Shown here piece by piece: positions 1 to 6,718 of a DNA stretch of 7,533 nucleotides (position 1 is the stretch's first letter; the number at the start of each line of letters is the position of its first letter). Origin of the DNA: Puniceicoccales bacterium (GTDB lineage Bacteria; Verrucomicrobiota; Verrucomicrobiia; Opitutales; LL51); the NCBI GenBank assembly GCA_031267435.1, contig JAIRZB010000069.1, positions 1 to 7,533 on the forward strand. Direction: 5' to 3'. The notes under the pieces are model-generated. The model was given only the letters and a program-made list of their open reading frames with translations. It was not told the DNA's origin and searched no databases. The position numbers and the translations under genes are program-made.

Positions 1-110
1 CTTTTTCTGAAAATCCCGGAAAATGCGGTTCTCCATTCTAGAATCTACCCCGAAAAATACAAAGCGCAAATATTCCTTCAAAAATCGCTTGACAATGCAG
101 CCGAATCGTC

Positions 111-220
111 CAAGGCTAATAGGCAGAGGGTGGGAGCAAGCGGCGCGTTTGCGACTTTTACGTTTTGTCGATCCCGGACCGACCTAATACGGCAAACTTT
201 TCAGCGCCTATGTAGCCTTG
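111..220. repeat. Long-range inverted repeat within repeat copy 1
   Basis: CAAGGCTAATAGGC at 111-124 is complementary to GCCTATGTAGCCTTG at 206-220, giving a 14-base-pair arm with one bulged base and a loop of about 80 bases. In either transcript this could form a long hairpin. Copy 2 keeps the left arm (CAAGGCTGACAG) but lacks a matching right arm, so the structure is not conserved across the array and may be coincidental. Confidence 0.3.
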
Positions 221-432
221 CCGCATATTACACTACTGCCCTCGGACGACTCAAATTCTGCCAAATTCGGGAGATTATTTTCCTCGAAAATCACTTGACA
301 GTGTAGCCTAATCGCCCAAGGCTGACAGATAGAGAGTGGGAGCAAGCAGCACATTAAAATTAAACCCTTGTCATCTTCCATCGTCGCCTGCGCCAATCCG
401 AAATACTTTTCCCGGAAATTGAAATTCGCCAT
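208..432 (-). pseudogene. Small ORF (74 codons) inside the tandem repeats, probably a gene remnant
   Basis: An ORF runs from an ATG at 432 to a TAG at 208-210 and encodes 74 residues; an in-frame GTG lies one codon earlier. I do not recognise the protein. Its middle (PWAIRLHCQVIFE) is matched in the neighbouring repeat by PWTIRLHCQAIFE in the equivalent frame, and its start (EKYFGLAQATMED) has a looser counterpart (EKFAVLGRSGIDK). The neighbouring copy is broken by two in-frame stops, and copy 3 is also interrupted. No clear Shine-Dalgarno sequence precedes the ATG. The C-terminal part (SSEGSSV) resembles the SEGSIV stretch near the MutS C-terminus in the same codon phase. It could be a surviving small gene, but a decaying family is more likely. 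An expressed protein is uncertain. Confidence 0.25.
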
Positions 433-605
433 CACGAAAATTGAAAAACATAAATATTTCCCCGAAAATCATTTGATAAGTACTATTTTTCTTCCAAGAT
501 TAGAAAGCAGAGGAAGGAGCGATGCGTCAGCACCAGGATGTTTGTTCCGTAAAATTCCCCAGGACTTTGCCAATGCTTTGTTCTCACTATCAATGAGTCC
601 TAGGC

Positions 606-3146
606 CTAATTGAAAAAATCGAAATTAAATTGCTGCTCCTCGTGTTTTATCTTAGATTTCCTTCGAAATGTGCTCTGAACAATACTGCCCTCGGATTCAA
701 GTAAGGACAGTATTTCGTTGGCACGCTGGATAACCGACGGTGGCATGCCGGCAAGTTGCGCCACATGAATACCATAGGACTTGTCCGCAGCACCCTTTTC
801 GATGGAACGAAGAAAAATAATTTCATCATTCCATTCTTTAACAATAACGTGAAAATTTTTAACACGACTTAAATCTTTCGCCAGTTTTGTTAGTTCGTGA
901 TAGTGCGTTGCAAATAGGGTCCGCGGCCCAAAATGCCAACGTTCATGTAAAAATTCTACGATTGCCCAGGCAATGCTTAACCCATCGTAGGTACTTGTTC
1001 CACGCCCTACTTCGTCTAAAATAATCAAACTGTGCTCCGTCGCATTGTTTAAAATATTTGCCGTCTCATTCATTTCAACCATGAAGGTCGATGTACCACC
1101 CGTTAAATCGTCATTGGCACCAATACGCGAAAAAATGCGATCCACAAGACCTATGCGACATGCTTTAGCCGGTACCCAACAGCCCATCTGCGCTAAAATA
1201 ACAATTAATGCAATCTGGCGAATATAGGTCGATTTGCCCGACATATTAGGTCCCGTAATAAGTGCAATCTGGGTATCGATTGAAGAAAGCTCGGTATCAT
1301 TGGCGATAAAATCACGCATCCCAGCCAATGTTTGCCCTGATTCTTTTATGATTTTTTCAACAACTGGATGACGACCTCCCCGAATATCGATGATGCAATC
1401 GTCGATAATTTCCGGCTTGCAGTAATCCCAATGTTTCGCCAATTGTGCCCAGCCACTCAAAACATCAATCTCAGCCAATTGATTCGCTAATTCGTAGAGC
1501 GGCGTACCCTTCTCCAAAATATCGTGGACGATTTCTTTTAATAACTCCTGCTCCCGCTCGATCAAACGATCGTTGGCCGATAGAATTTCTCGTTCCTTCT
1601 GCTTCAATGCTTCGGTAACATAGCGCTCCCCATTGACCGTCGTTTGGCGACGAATATAATCCCCGGGAACGAGATGTAAATTCGCTTTAGTTACCTCGAT
1701 GAAATAACCAAAATTGTTGTTATACTTGACGCGTAAACTTTTAATTCCCGTACGTTGCTGTTCGCTACGCTCCAATTCGCAAAGCCATTCATTTGTATGA
1801 TGTACCAAATTCCGTAAATGGTCGATTTGTTCGTCAAATCCATCGCGAATATAGCCACCTTCTGCAATATCGTTGGGTAAGGTATCCGCCAATGATCTTT
1901 GAAGCAACGCAAGTAACTCCGGAAATAAATCGATCTTCCCTGCCAGCGCTACCACCTCCTGGGCCTCAAATTTTGCCAATAGGCAAACAATTTCAGGTAA
2001 TTGCAGTAGGGTCGAACGCACGGAACCTAGTTCCCGCGGATTGCGAATATGGTTACCAATGCGTGTTAATATGCGGGGAATATCTGCAACCTGATCGAGA
2101 TATTGTTTGAGTAAATCAACCATCTCGATTGCTTCCACAAAGCCTCCCACGATATCGTGTCGCCAAATAATTTCCGCCCGATTAATGGATGGTTCAACCA
2201 GCATTTTTTCAAGTAAACGGGCACCCATCGCCGTTTTAGTCCGGTCAATAACGGAAAGTAAAGTGTTAGTTCGACTGCCCTTAGTATTGCGAAAAAGTTC
2301 CAGACTACGCACCGTATTAGGATCAATAATCATAGTATGTTGCTGCTGAAACTTTCGAATCCGCGTGATATTGCAGGGTTTTTGACGCAAATTATCCGTA
2401 ACATAGATAATGAGTGCACCAGCCGTCGCAATGGCAGGATCATCGGAACTAATACCGTAACCGGCTAAACTACTGACCTTGAAATTTTCCAATAACAGGG
2501 CCAAACTCTGTTCCCGATCGAAGTAATAATGGGGCAATTCGGTAATCGCACAATTTGCCGAAAGCGATTGATACATTTCCCGATCCCGCGTCGACAGCTG
2601 TTCGATTTTTTCTTTATCGGTAGCATCGATGATCATTTCCCTAGGATTCAGTACGGCAACGAGGTGTGCAAGATCATTGAAACCTGTCCCATCGGCGATT
2701 TGAAATTCCCCCGTAGAAACTTCTAACCAGGCAATCGAAACATTTTCCTTATGCAATTTTAGGCTCAATAAATATTGATTATATTTAGGATTGAGAAAAT
2801 TTTCGGTAATGAGTGTTCCCGGAGAAAGTATTTTCGAAATCTGGCGATTGACAATTTTTCCGGGGCGAGCGACTTCAGTTTGATCACAGATTGCAACCCG
2901 ATGACCAGCCTGAATCAATCTTCTAATATAGGAATCGGCGGCATGATGAGGGATGCCAGCCATTGGCATATCCTGGCGCTTCGTCAAAGTAATACCGAGA
3001 ACTTTGGAACCGATAATCGCATCCCCATTAAAGAGTTCATAGAAATCGCCAAGACGGAAAAGAAGCAACGTATTTTCAGGAATTGACTGTTTCAATTCAC
3101 TATACTGACGCATCATGGGTGTATCGACAGAATTCTTTTCAGACAT
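606..3146 (-). CDS. mutS: DNA mismatch repair protein MutS
   Basis: MutS is the mismatch-recognition ATPase of methyl-independent or MutL-coupled repair: it binds mismatched or looped DNA as a dimer and recruits MutL. The product is 846 residues, close to the family's usual length (E. coli about 853). The N-terminal mismatch-binding domain begins TPMMRQY and carries the Phe-X-Glu wedge as F35-Y36-E37 in GDFYELF. The connector and lever/clamp regions follow (about 130-590). The ATPase domain has Walker A GPNMSGKST at 632-640 and Walker B LDEVGRGTS with D711-E712, then the ATHYHEL motif. The tail after the helix-turn-helix (MPPSVIQRANEIL) is short and basic. The ATG at 3146 is chosen because it matches the family N-terminus; an in-frame TTG at 3182 is the -35 box of a predicted promoter. 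It is preceded by the orphan gene after a 96-base gap and probably has its own promoter. Confidence 0.97.
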   Translation of the reverse strand: MSEKNSVDTPMMRQYSELKQSIPENTLLLFRLGDFYELFNGDAIIGSKVLGITLTKRQDMPMAGIPHHAADSYIRRLIQAGHRVAICDQTEVARPGKIVNRQISKILSPGTLITENFLNPKYNQYLLSLKLHKENVSIAWLEVSTGEFQIADGTGFNDLAHLVAVLNPREMIIDATDKEKIEQLSTRDREMYQSLSANCAITELPHYYFDREQSLALLLENFKVSSLAGYGISSDDPAIATAGALIIYVTDNLRQKPCNITRIRKFQQQHTMIIDPNTVRSLELFRNTKGSRTNTLLSVIDRTKTAMGARLLEKMLVEPSINRAEIIWRHDIVGGFVEAIEMVDLLKQYLDQVADIPRILTRIGNHIRNPRELGSVRSTLLQLPEIVCLLAKFEAQEVVALAGKIDLFPELLALLQRSLADTLPNDIAEGGYIRDGFDEQIDHLRNLVHHTNEWLCELERSEQQRTGIKSLRVKYNNNFGYFIEVTKANLHLVPGDYIRRQTTVNGERYVTEALKQKEREILSANDRLIEREQELLKEIVHDILEKGTPLYELANQLAEIDVLSGWAQLAKHWDYCKPEIIDDCIIDIRGGRHPVVEKIIKESGQTLAGMRDFIANDTELSSIDTQIALITGPNMSGKSTYIRQIALIVILAQMGCWVPAKACRIGLVDRIFSRIGANDDLTGGTSTFMVEMNETANILNNATEHSLIILDEVGRGTSTYDGLSIAWAIVEFLHERWHFGPRTLFATHYHELTKLAKDLSRVKNFHVIVKEWNDEIIFLRSIEKGAADKSYGIHVAQLAGMPPSVIQRANEILSLLESEGSIVQSTFRRKSKIKHEEQQFNFDFFN

Positions 3147-3147
3147 A

Positions 3148-3171
3148 GGGGAAATAATAAATGCTTTCCCC
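3148..3171. promoter_or_regulatory. Dyad GGGGAAA-N10-TTTCCCC over the mutS -10 region
   Basis: A perfect seven-base inverted repeat (3148-3154 and 3165-3171) with a ten-base centre spans the spacer and -10 box of the predicted mutS promoter and stops one base before the start codon. Its position suits a repressor operator. In a read-through transcript from the upstream gene it could instead fold into a hairpin just before the AUG and lower translation. No known regulator was recognised from the motif. Confidence 0.4.
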
Positions 3172-3182
3172 AGCAACCTCAA
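3154..3182 (-). promoter_or_regulatory. Predicted sigma70-type promoter of mutS, leaderless geometry
   Basis: Reading the minus strand, TTGAGG (3182-3177, 4 of 6 matches to TTGACA) is followed by a 17-base spacer and TATTAT (3159-3154, 5 of 6 to TATAAT). Only seven bases separate the -10 box from the mutS ATG at 3146. Transcription would start at or within a base or two of the A of the start codon, so the mRNA would be leaderless. This agrees with the lack of a Shine-Dalgarno sequence before this ATG. This is inference from spacing and consensus only. Confidence 0.5.
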
Positions 3183-3242
3183 CTCAAAAGATTAGGGTAC
3201 ACCCATGGAAAATATTTGGAAATTTAGATACAACTTTCAACA

Positions 3243-4619
3243 CTATTGCGAATCACTTTCCTTCAGTCTATTCCCGCCATAAAAGATTACCTGCTGAGGA
3301 GGATTTTCCCGAAATTGACAGCTCCACTGAATCGTTCCATCAGACGATTGCTTGCGCGTTGACATAACGGATATTCCCGTTCGAATCCCCTGTTCTTCAG
3401 GATCATCTAGGAATTTCAATCGGCATTCGGAGGAAAGCGAACCACCGTCCAGTATAGTTAATGCAACATTTTGGGATCCTTCTTCCTTCGATGACAGTGT
3501 GAAGTGTGATCCCTCACTTTGAAATTTCATGACTATGGGCTGCTTGTGATCTCCAAAATTACATGCAACACTTCCTGTTTGTATAAAATCTTGACACTGA
3601 TTCAGTGTACTTAAAAGCAAATTAGCTTGTTCGCTAGTTCCGTTTTGCCCTCGCCATGCCAATAAAAATTGTTTCATTACATTCAATGTCTCTCCATCGG
3701 AAAGCTTACCTTGTTCTTTAATTTCTTCGAAAAGCCTTTTAAATATTTCCATTCCGCTAACACCTTTTGCCAATTCTGGCTCCCATTCCACTCTCGAATC
3801 TGGACCTAGCTCTAGAATAAATGAATGACGTGGTATATCGGCTAGACCACCTTGACAAAATACATTTTGCTGCTTCTTATAATACTCTTTTTGCGTTAAT
3901 CCATAAAGATCTGGTCTTTGGGTTTTATTATCCGCATCCGCTATCTTTTCTTCGAAAAATGTTTTAAAAACATCCATCACTTCATCGACACTTTTTGCTT
4001 GCATAACCGTTTTGCAAAATTCCGGATCAGGATTGGTATTGCAATCATTTTTCGCAACTATTTTATGTCTTTCTCTTTCTGGTATATCCGCTGTCAAAAT
4101 TGGCGTATCTCTTAACTCATGATCCATAAGGCAATTGGAGAAAATTGCGGAATAAGCTTCGCTTTGCTCTTCCAAGCCACATTCTTCGCAAAGGATATTT
4201 ATCAGCCCTTTTTCTTCGGTCGCCAAATTTTTAAAGACCCCAATTGACACATTTAAAAATTCCAATTGATTAATCTTGCCTTCATTGTGCAATTCTTTTA
4301 GTCTTAAGAAATCCAAGTTACCATTATTTATTTTATTCGTCAAAAGATTAATTTTTTTTTCTGATGTTTTACAAGAATGAAATTTAAAAATAGTTGCTAT
4401 TTTGGAACACCAGGATAAAAAATGATTTTTGACTGGAGCTCCAATCTTAGCGGAATGAGTCTCCAAAGGATTGCTAGAAATTTTTGGAGCGCCTCCGATT
4501 TTGGGTAGATTTATGCTGTTGTTTTGTCGAATTTTGCCGAAACCGCCAGTATTGGGCAAATGATTTACTCCTTCCTCGCGGAATATTTGATCCCTTTGAA
4601 CTGGTCGAAAGTCTACCAT
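3243..4619 (-). CDS. Orphan protein of 458 residues, function unknown
   Basis: I do not recognise this protein. The ATG at 4619 begins MVDFRPVQRDQ; an in-frame TTG at 4655 coincides with a -35 box and is rejected as the start. No signal peptide or membrane helix is apparent, so a cytosolic or non-Sec-secreted protein is likely. The first 65 residues look disordered and carry a degenerate repeat with a 17-18-residue period: LPNTGGFGKI (21-30), LPKIGGAPKI (38-47) and SAKIGAPVK (56-64). A middle part (about 90-350) reads as charged, mainly helical. The last 100 residues (about 350-458) are rich in Ser, Thr and hydrophobic alternation, suggesting beta structure. Cysteines are frequent, including LCEECG, NDC and EFCK, without a clear zinc-binding pattern. 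The gene appears more AT-rich than mutS and glyS and sits alone between them with its own predicted promoter. A host-directed effector or a lineage-restricted protein are possibilities only. Confidence 0.8.
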   Translation of the reverse strand: MVDFRPVQRDQIFREEGVNHLPNTGGFGKIRQNNSINLPKIGGAPKISSNPLETHSAKIGAPVKNHFLSWCSKIATIFKFHSCKTSEKKINLLTNKINNGNLDFLRLKELHNEGKINQLEFLNVSIGVFKNLATEEKGLINILCEECGLEEQSEAYSAIFSNCLMDHELRDTPILTADIPERERHKIVAKNDCNTNPDPEFCKTVMQAKSVDEVMDVFKTFFEEKIADADNKTQRPDLYGLTQKEYYKKQQNVFCQGGLADIPRHSFILELGPDSRVEWEPELAKGVSGMEIFKRLFEEIKEQGKLSDGETLNVMKQFLLAWRGQNGTSEQANLLLSTLNQCQDFIQTGSVACNFGDHKQPIVMKFQSEGSHFTLSSKEEGSQNVALTILDGGSLSSECRLKFLDDPEEQGIRTGISVMSTRKQSSDGTIQWSCQFRENPPQQVIFYGGNRLKESDSQ

Positions 4620-4627
4620 TATTAATG

Positions 4628-4655
4628 AAAATATTGAATCGACAATTCTTGTCAA
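4628..4655 (-). promoter_or_regulatory. Predicted sigma70-type promoter of the orphan gene, leaderless geometry
   Basis: The minus strand has a perfect TTGACA (4655-4650), a 16-base spacer and TATTTT (4633-4628, 4 of 6 matches to TATAAT). Eight bases later comes the ATG at 4619, so the transcript should begin at or next to the start codon. An A/T-tract region just upstream (about 4656-4680) could act as an UP element. No Shine-Dalgarno sequence precedes the ATG, which fits a leaderless mRNA. Confidence 0.5.
4641..4653. promoter_or_regulatory. Dyad GACAA-N3-TTGTC overlapping the -35 box
   Basis: A 13-base inverted repeat with five-base arms (4641-4645 and 4649-4653) overlaps the -35 hexamer and the start of the spacer of the orphan gene's promoter. 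The position is that of a classical repressor operator. The motif is short, so chance is a real alternative. Confidence 0.3.
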
Positions 4656-4732
4656 TTTTTAAAAATATTTCAAAAAAAATTAACAAATTCCCGCACTAAA
4701 ATGCCAAGATAAAAATATTTGTTTCACCAATT

Positions 4733-6241
4733 TCACAGGCAATGATCCGCTAAAAATGTGATAATTTCGCTTTCCGTAAGGCGTTTTTGCTCCATGGTAT
4801 CGCGATCGCGCAAAGTAAATGTTTGATTCCCAAGTGATTCGAAATCTACTGTAATACAATAGGGTGTACCGATTTCATCCATGCGACGGTAACGACGTCC
4901 AATCGCCCCGCTTTCATCGTATTGTACATGGTGCATCTTTGACAATTTTTGGTATAAATTTCTCGCTAGATCGACCAATTGGGGACGGTTTTTAATCAGC
5001 GGCAATACGGCTGCTTTAATCGGCGCAACCCGTGGATGCAATTTTAACAGCACACGCGTTTCGCCATCGACCTGTTCTTCTCGGTAAGCCGAACATAAAA
5101 CTGCCAAAAATAAACGATCCACGCCGATCGCCGGCTCAATAACATGGGGCAAATAGCTTCGATTCTGCTGCTCATCAAAGTATTCCAAATTTTTTCCACT
5201 GGCATTTTGATGCTGCGTTAAATCGAAATTTCCCCGCGCCGCAATACCTTCCAATTCCTGCTCCCCAAAGGGATAGCGAAATGTAATATCCGTACATGCT
5301 CGGGAATAGTGGGCTAATTTTTCCGGATGATGCACGTCTAAGTCCAATAAATTTTCCCTTAATCCAATACTTTTTAACCACTCAACGCGCGCATTGACCC
5401 AGTATTGATGCCATTCCTGCCAATTCGCATCGTCCTGGATAAAAAATTCCATCTCCATTTGCTCAAATTCTCGGGAACGGAAAATAAAATTCCTCGGCGT
5501 AATCTCATTGCGAAAGGAACGCCCCATTTGTGCAATTCCAAAGGGCAGTTTGATGCGATAGGTATTTAAAATATTCTTAAAATTAACAAACATTCCCTGG
5601 GCCGTTTCTGGACGCAAATAAGCCACCGAAGAATCGTCCACCACTGCTCCCAGGTTGGTCCGAAACATCAAATTAAAGGCGCGAGGCGCCGTCAAAGAAC
5701 CTGACTTTCCCGTCGCTGGCGACGGAATTAACGCGTATTCCTCCGGCTTAGCTTCCGTATAAGGCCTGAGAACAATTGCTCCCAATATTCCCGTTTTTTC
5801 CAGTTTTCGCTTCAAATCCTGTGCCTGACTCTCAGCCACGGATTGCATATGCTCATCCTCCAAAACGGACACATAACCGATCGCTTCATCTCCAATGGTT
5901 ACTTCGGCGAAATAGAGTTGATCAGCGCGGTAACGCATTTTGGAAATTTTACAATCCACCATCGGATCAGAAAATCCGTCCACATGCCCCGAAGCTTTCC
6001 AAATATCGGGATGCATAATAATGGAACAATCGAGACCTACGATGTTATCACGCCGATGAACCATGTCTTGCCACCAAATATTTTTTATGTTTTTTTTAAT
6101 TTCTGCCCCCAACGGTCCATAGTCGAAAAAACCCGCTACGCCATTGTAAATTTCTGATGATTGGAAAATAATTCCACGCCGCTTGCATAACCCAAGAATT
6201 TGATCCATCGTTGGTCCATCATATTCCGCACTCTTTACCAT
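4733..6241 (-). CDS. glyS: Glycyl-tRNA synthetase, homodimeric type (class II)
   Basis: The enzyme charges tRNA-Gly with glycine using ATP, in the cytosol. This is the single-chain alpha-2 form (also called glyQS), related to archaeal and eukaryotic GlyRS, not the alpha-2-beta-2 form. The product is 502 residues. Visible hallmarks are FFDYGPLGAEIKKN (38-51) near motif 1, SGHVDGFSDPM, an inserted segment (about 95-190), class II motif 2 GRSFRNE...FRSREFEQME (about 240-265), and motif 3 EPAIGVDR (369-376). The C-terminal anticodon-binding domain starts near residue 400 (HPRVAP) and includes GAIGRRYRRMDEIGTPY. The ATG at 6241 is chosen; the upstream in-frame TTG (6265) has no support, and an AGAGAAAG purine stretch lies just before this ATG. 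The start is overlapped by a 35-codon ORF, which may couple translation. Confidence 0.97.
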   Translation of the reverse strand: MVKSAEYDGPTMDQILGLCKRRGIIFQSSEIYNGVAGFFDYGPLGAEIKKNIKNIWWQDMVHRRDNIVGLDCSIIMHPDIWKASGHVDGFSDPMVDCKISKMRYRADQLYFAEVTIGDEAIGYVSVLEDEHMQSVAESQAQDLKRKLEKTGILGAIVLRPYTEAKPEEYALIPSPATGKSGSLTAPRAFNLMFRTNLGAVVDDSSVAYLRPETAQGMFVNFKNILNTYRIKLPFGIAQMGRSFRNEITPRNFIFRSREFEQMEMEFFIQDDANWQEWHQYWVNARVEWLKSIGLRENLLDLDVHHPEKLAHYSRACTDITFRYPFGEQELEGIAARGNFDLTQHQNASGKNLEYFDEQQNRSYLPHVIEPAIGVDRLFLAVLCSAYREEQVDGETRVLLKLHPRVAPIKAAVLPLIKNRPQLVDLARNLYQKLSKMHHVQYDESGAIGRRYRRMDEIGTPYCITVDFESLGNQTFTLRDRDTMEQKRLTESEIITFLADHCL

Positions 6242-6326
6242 ACTTTCTCTGTGAAATTTTTTCAAATAATAATTCTTTAATACAACGGGCAGCGACTAAA
6301 AAAATTAGCCACACCATTGCAAACAT
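6219..6326 (-). CDS. Possible 35-residue membrane peptide overlapping the glyS start
   Basis: An ATG at 6326 follows a good Shine-Dalgarno-like GAGGAATT and opens a 35-codon ORF ending with TGA at 6219-6221, 23 bases inside glyS and in a different frame. The peptide begins MFAMVWLIFLVAA, a likely single membrane helix, then continues as a charged tail with EKISQRKYGKE. Its ribosome site is better than that of glyS, so ribosomes finishing it could reinitiate at the glyS ATG (translational coupling). It is too short for family recognition. It may be a leader peptide, a small membrane protein in its own right, or a chance ORF. The Met-rich hydrophobic start and the SD argue mildly for reality. 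Confidence 0.4.
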   Translation of the reverse strand: MFAMVWLIFLVAARCIKELLFEKISQRKYGKECGI

Positions 6327-6406
6327 AATTCCTCGCCCTCTAATACAACTTTAATCCATCATCAATTTTCCATATTTTGCGATTTTTGCCACGCCGTTTA
6401 ATGATC

Positions 6407-6446
6407 AAAAAATTCCATGCTATTCTTGCTTACATATCCATAGCAT
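6407..6446 (-). terminator. Weak intrinsic-terminator-like hairpin after the PnuC-like gene
   Basis: On the minus strand ATGCTAT (6446-6440) pairs with ATAGCAT (6423-6417) across a 16-base loop, and a run of six T (6412-6407) follows four bases later. The first arm starts at the last base of the PnuC-like stop codon. The stem is AT-rich with only two G-C pairs, so termination would be weak or partial. Confidence 0.35.
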
Positions 6447-6718
6447 TATTTTTCTATTACGGTTCGTGATAGCCAACCTTTCTGATAAATCGTATTCCTA
6501 ATACCAATAATCGCAGTGTATAAATACACCGCATATAAAATACATTGCTGATGCTCTCCAATACAAAAATTATGCCACACTAGGACCACATTTGTAAATA
6601 ACCATAGCACATAACTTAACTTAAGACGCATTGTCGCATTATAATACGACCCTAGCAATGCAATGACCATCACTACCCATAGAATAATTTGCCTTAAACT
6701 TTCAGGAAACCAGTTCAT
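6446..6718 (-). CDS. Small PnuC-like three-helix integral membrane protein
   Basis: From the ATG at 6718 the product is 90 residues. Three hydrophobic helices are visible: about 8-28 (IILWVVMVIALLGSYY), 34-53 (LSYVLWLFTNVVLVWHNF) and 57-75 (ILYAVYLYTAIIGI), followed by a short basic tail. The layout and spaced features (LLGSYYNA, LWLFTN, LYAVYLY...IIG) resemble the half-size PnuC-related proteins common in phages and bacteria. PnuC itself imports nicotinamide riboside and is about twice this length, so a working unit would have to be oligomeric. The chosen ATG overlaps the kinase gene's end by 17 bases; in-frame ATGs at 6730 and 6754 would give 94 or 102 residues with overlaps of 29 or 53. 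The overlap implies co-transcription and translational coupling with the kinase. The substrate is not determined by the sequence. Confidence 0.75.
   Translation of the reverse strand: MNWFPESLRQIILWVVMVIALLGSYYNATMRLKLSYVLWLFTNVVLVWHNFCIGEHQQCILYAVYLYTAIIGIRNTIYQKGWLSRTVIEK

Larger units (their letters stand above)
1..605. repeat. Tandem array of three diverged ~180-205 bp repeats downstream of mutS
   Basis: This stretch holds no convincing intact gene. Three related segments follow one another in direct orientation, with best-conserved cores at about 68-146, 274-350 and 452-526. Each core has an AT-rich part, then TTGACA (89-94 and 295-300) or TTGATA (473-478), then a CCAAG-type segment and a GGGAGCAAGC-like segment. 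The hexamers are spaced 206 and 178 bases apart. Copies 1 and 2 are clearly alike; copy 3 is more decayed. Similarity continues outside the cores, for example a CTTTTC-containing segment at the left edge, around 197-202 and around 408-413, so the periodic unit fills most of the region. In one minus-strand frame most core differences between copies 1 and 2 are synonymous, which suggests the repeats derive from protein-coding DNA. No origin, tRNA or mobile-element ends were recognised. Confidence 0.65.

Noticed and set aside
89..478. TTGACA-type hexamers in the three repeat copies as tandem plus-strand promoters
   Set aside because: No good -10 box lies 16-18 bases downstream in any copy, and no ORF or stable RNA follows. 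The hexamers are explained by repeat homology.
368..613. Plus-strand ORF of 81 codons across the repeats into the end of mutS
   Set aside because: It starts from a weak codon, runs antisense into mutS, has no recognisable motif, and the repeat copies are not conserved in this frame.
1793..2110. Plus-strand ORF of 105 codons inside mutS, and similar antisense ORFs inside glyS
   Set aside because: They lie opposite strongly conserved coding sequence, with no ribosome site or family features.
3147..3182. TTG at 3182 as the mutS start (12 extra residues)
   Set aside because: The extra residues do not match the MutS N-terminus, and the TTG is better explained as the -35 box.
3187..3206. GGGTACACCC palindrome between the orphan gene and mutS as a terminator
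   Set aside because: The stem has four pairs with a two-base loop and is not followed by a T-run on the minus strand.
4672..4679. Run of eight T (minus strand) after glyS as an intrinsic terminator
   Set aside because: The only stem before it is a four-pair AATT/AATT, too weak to call.
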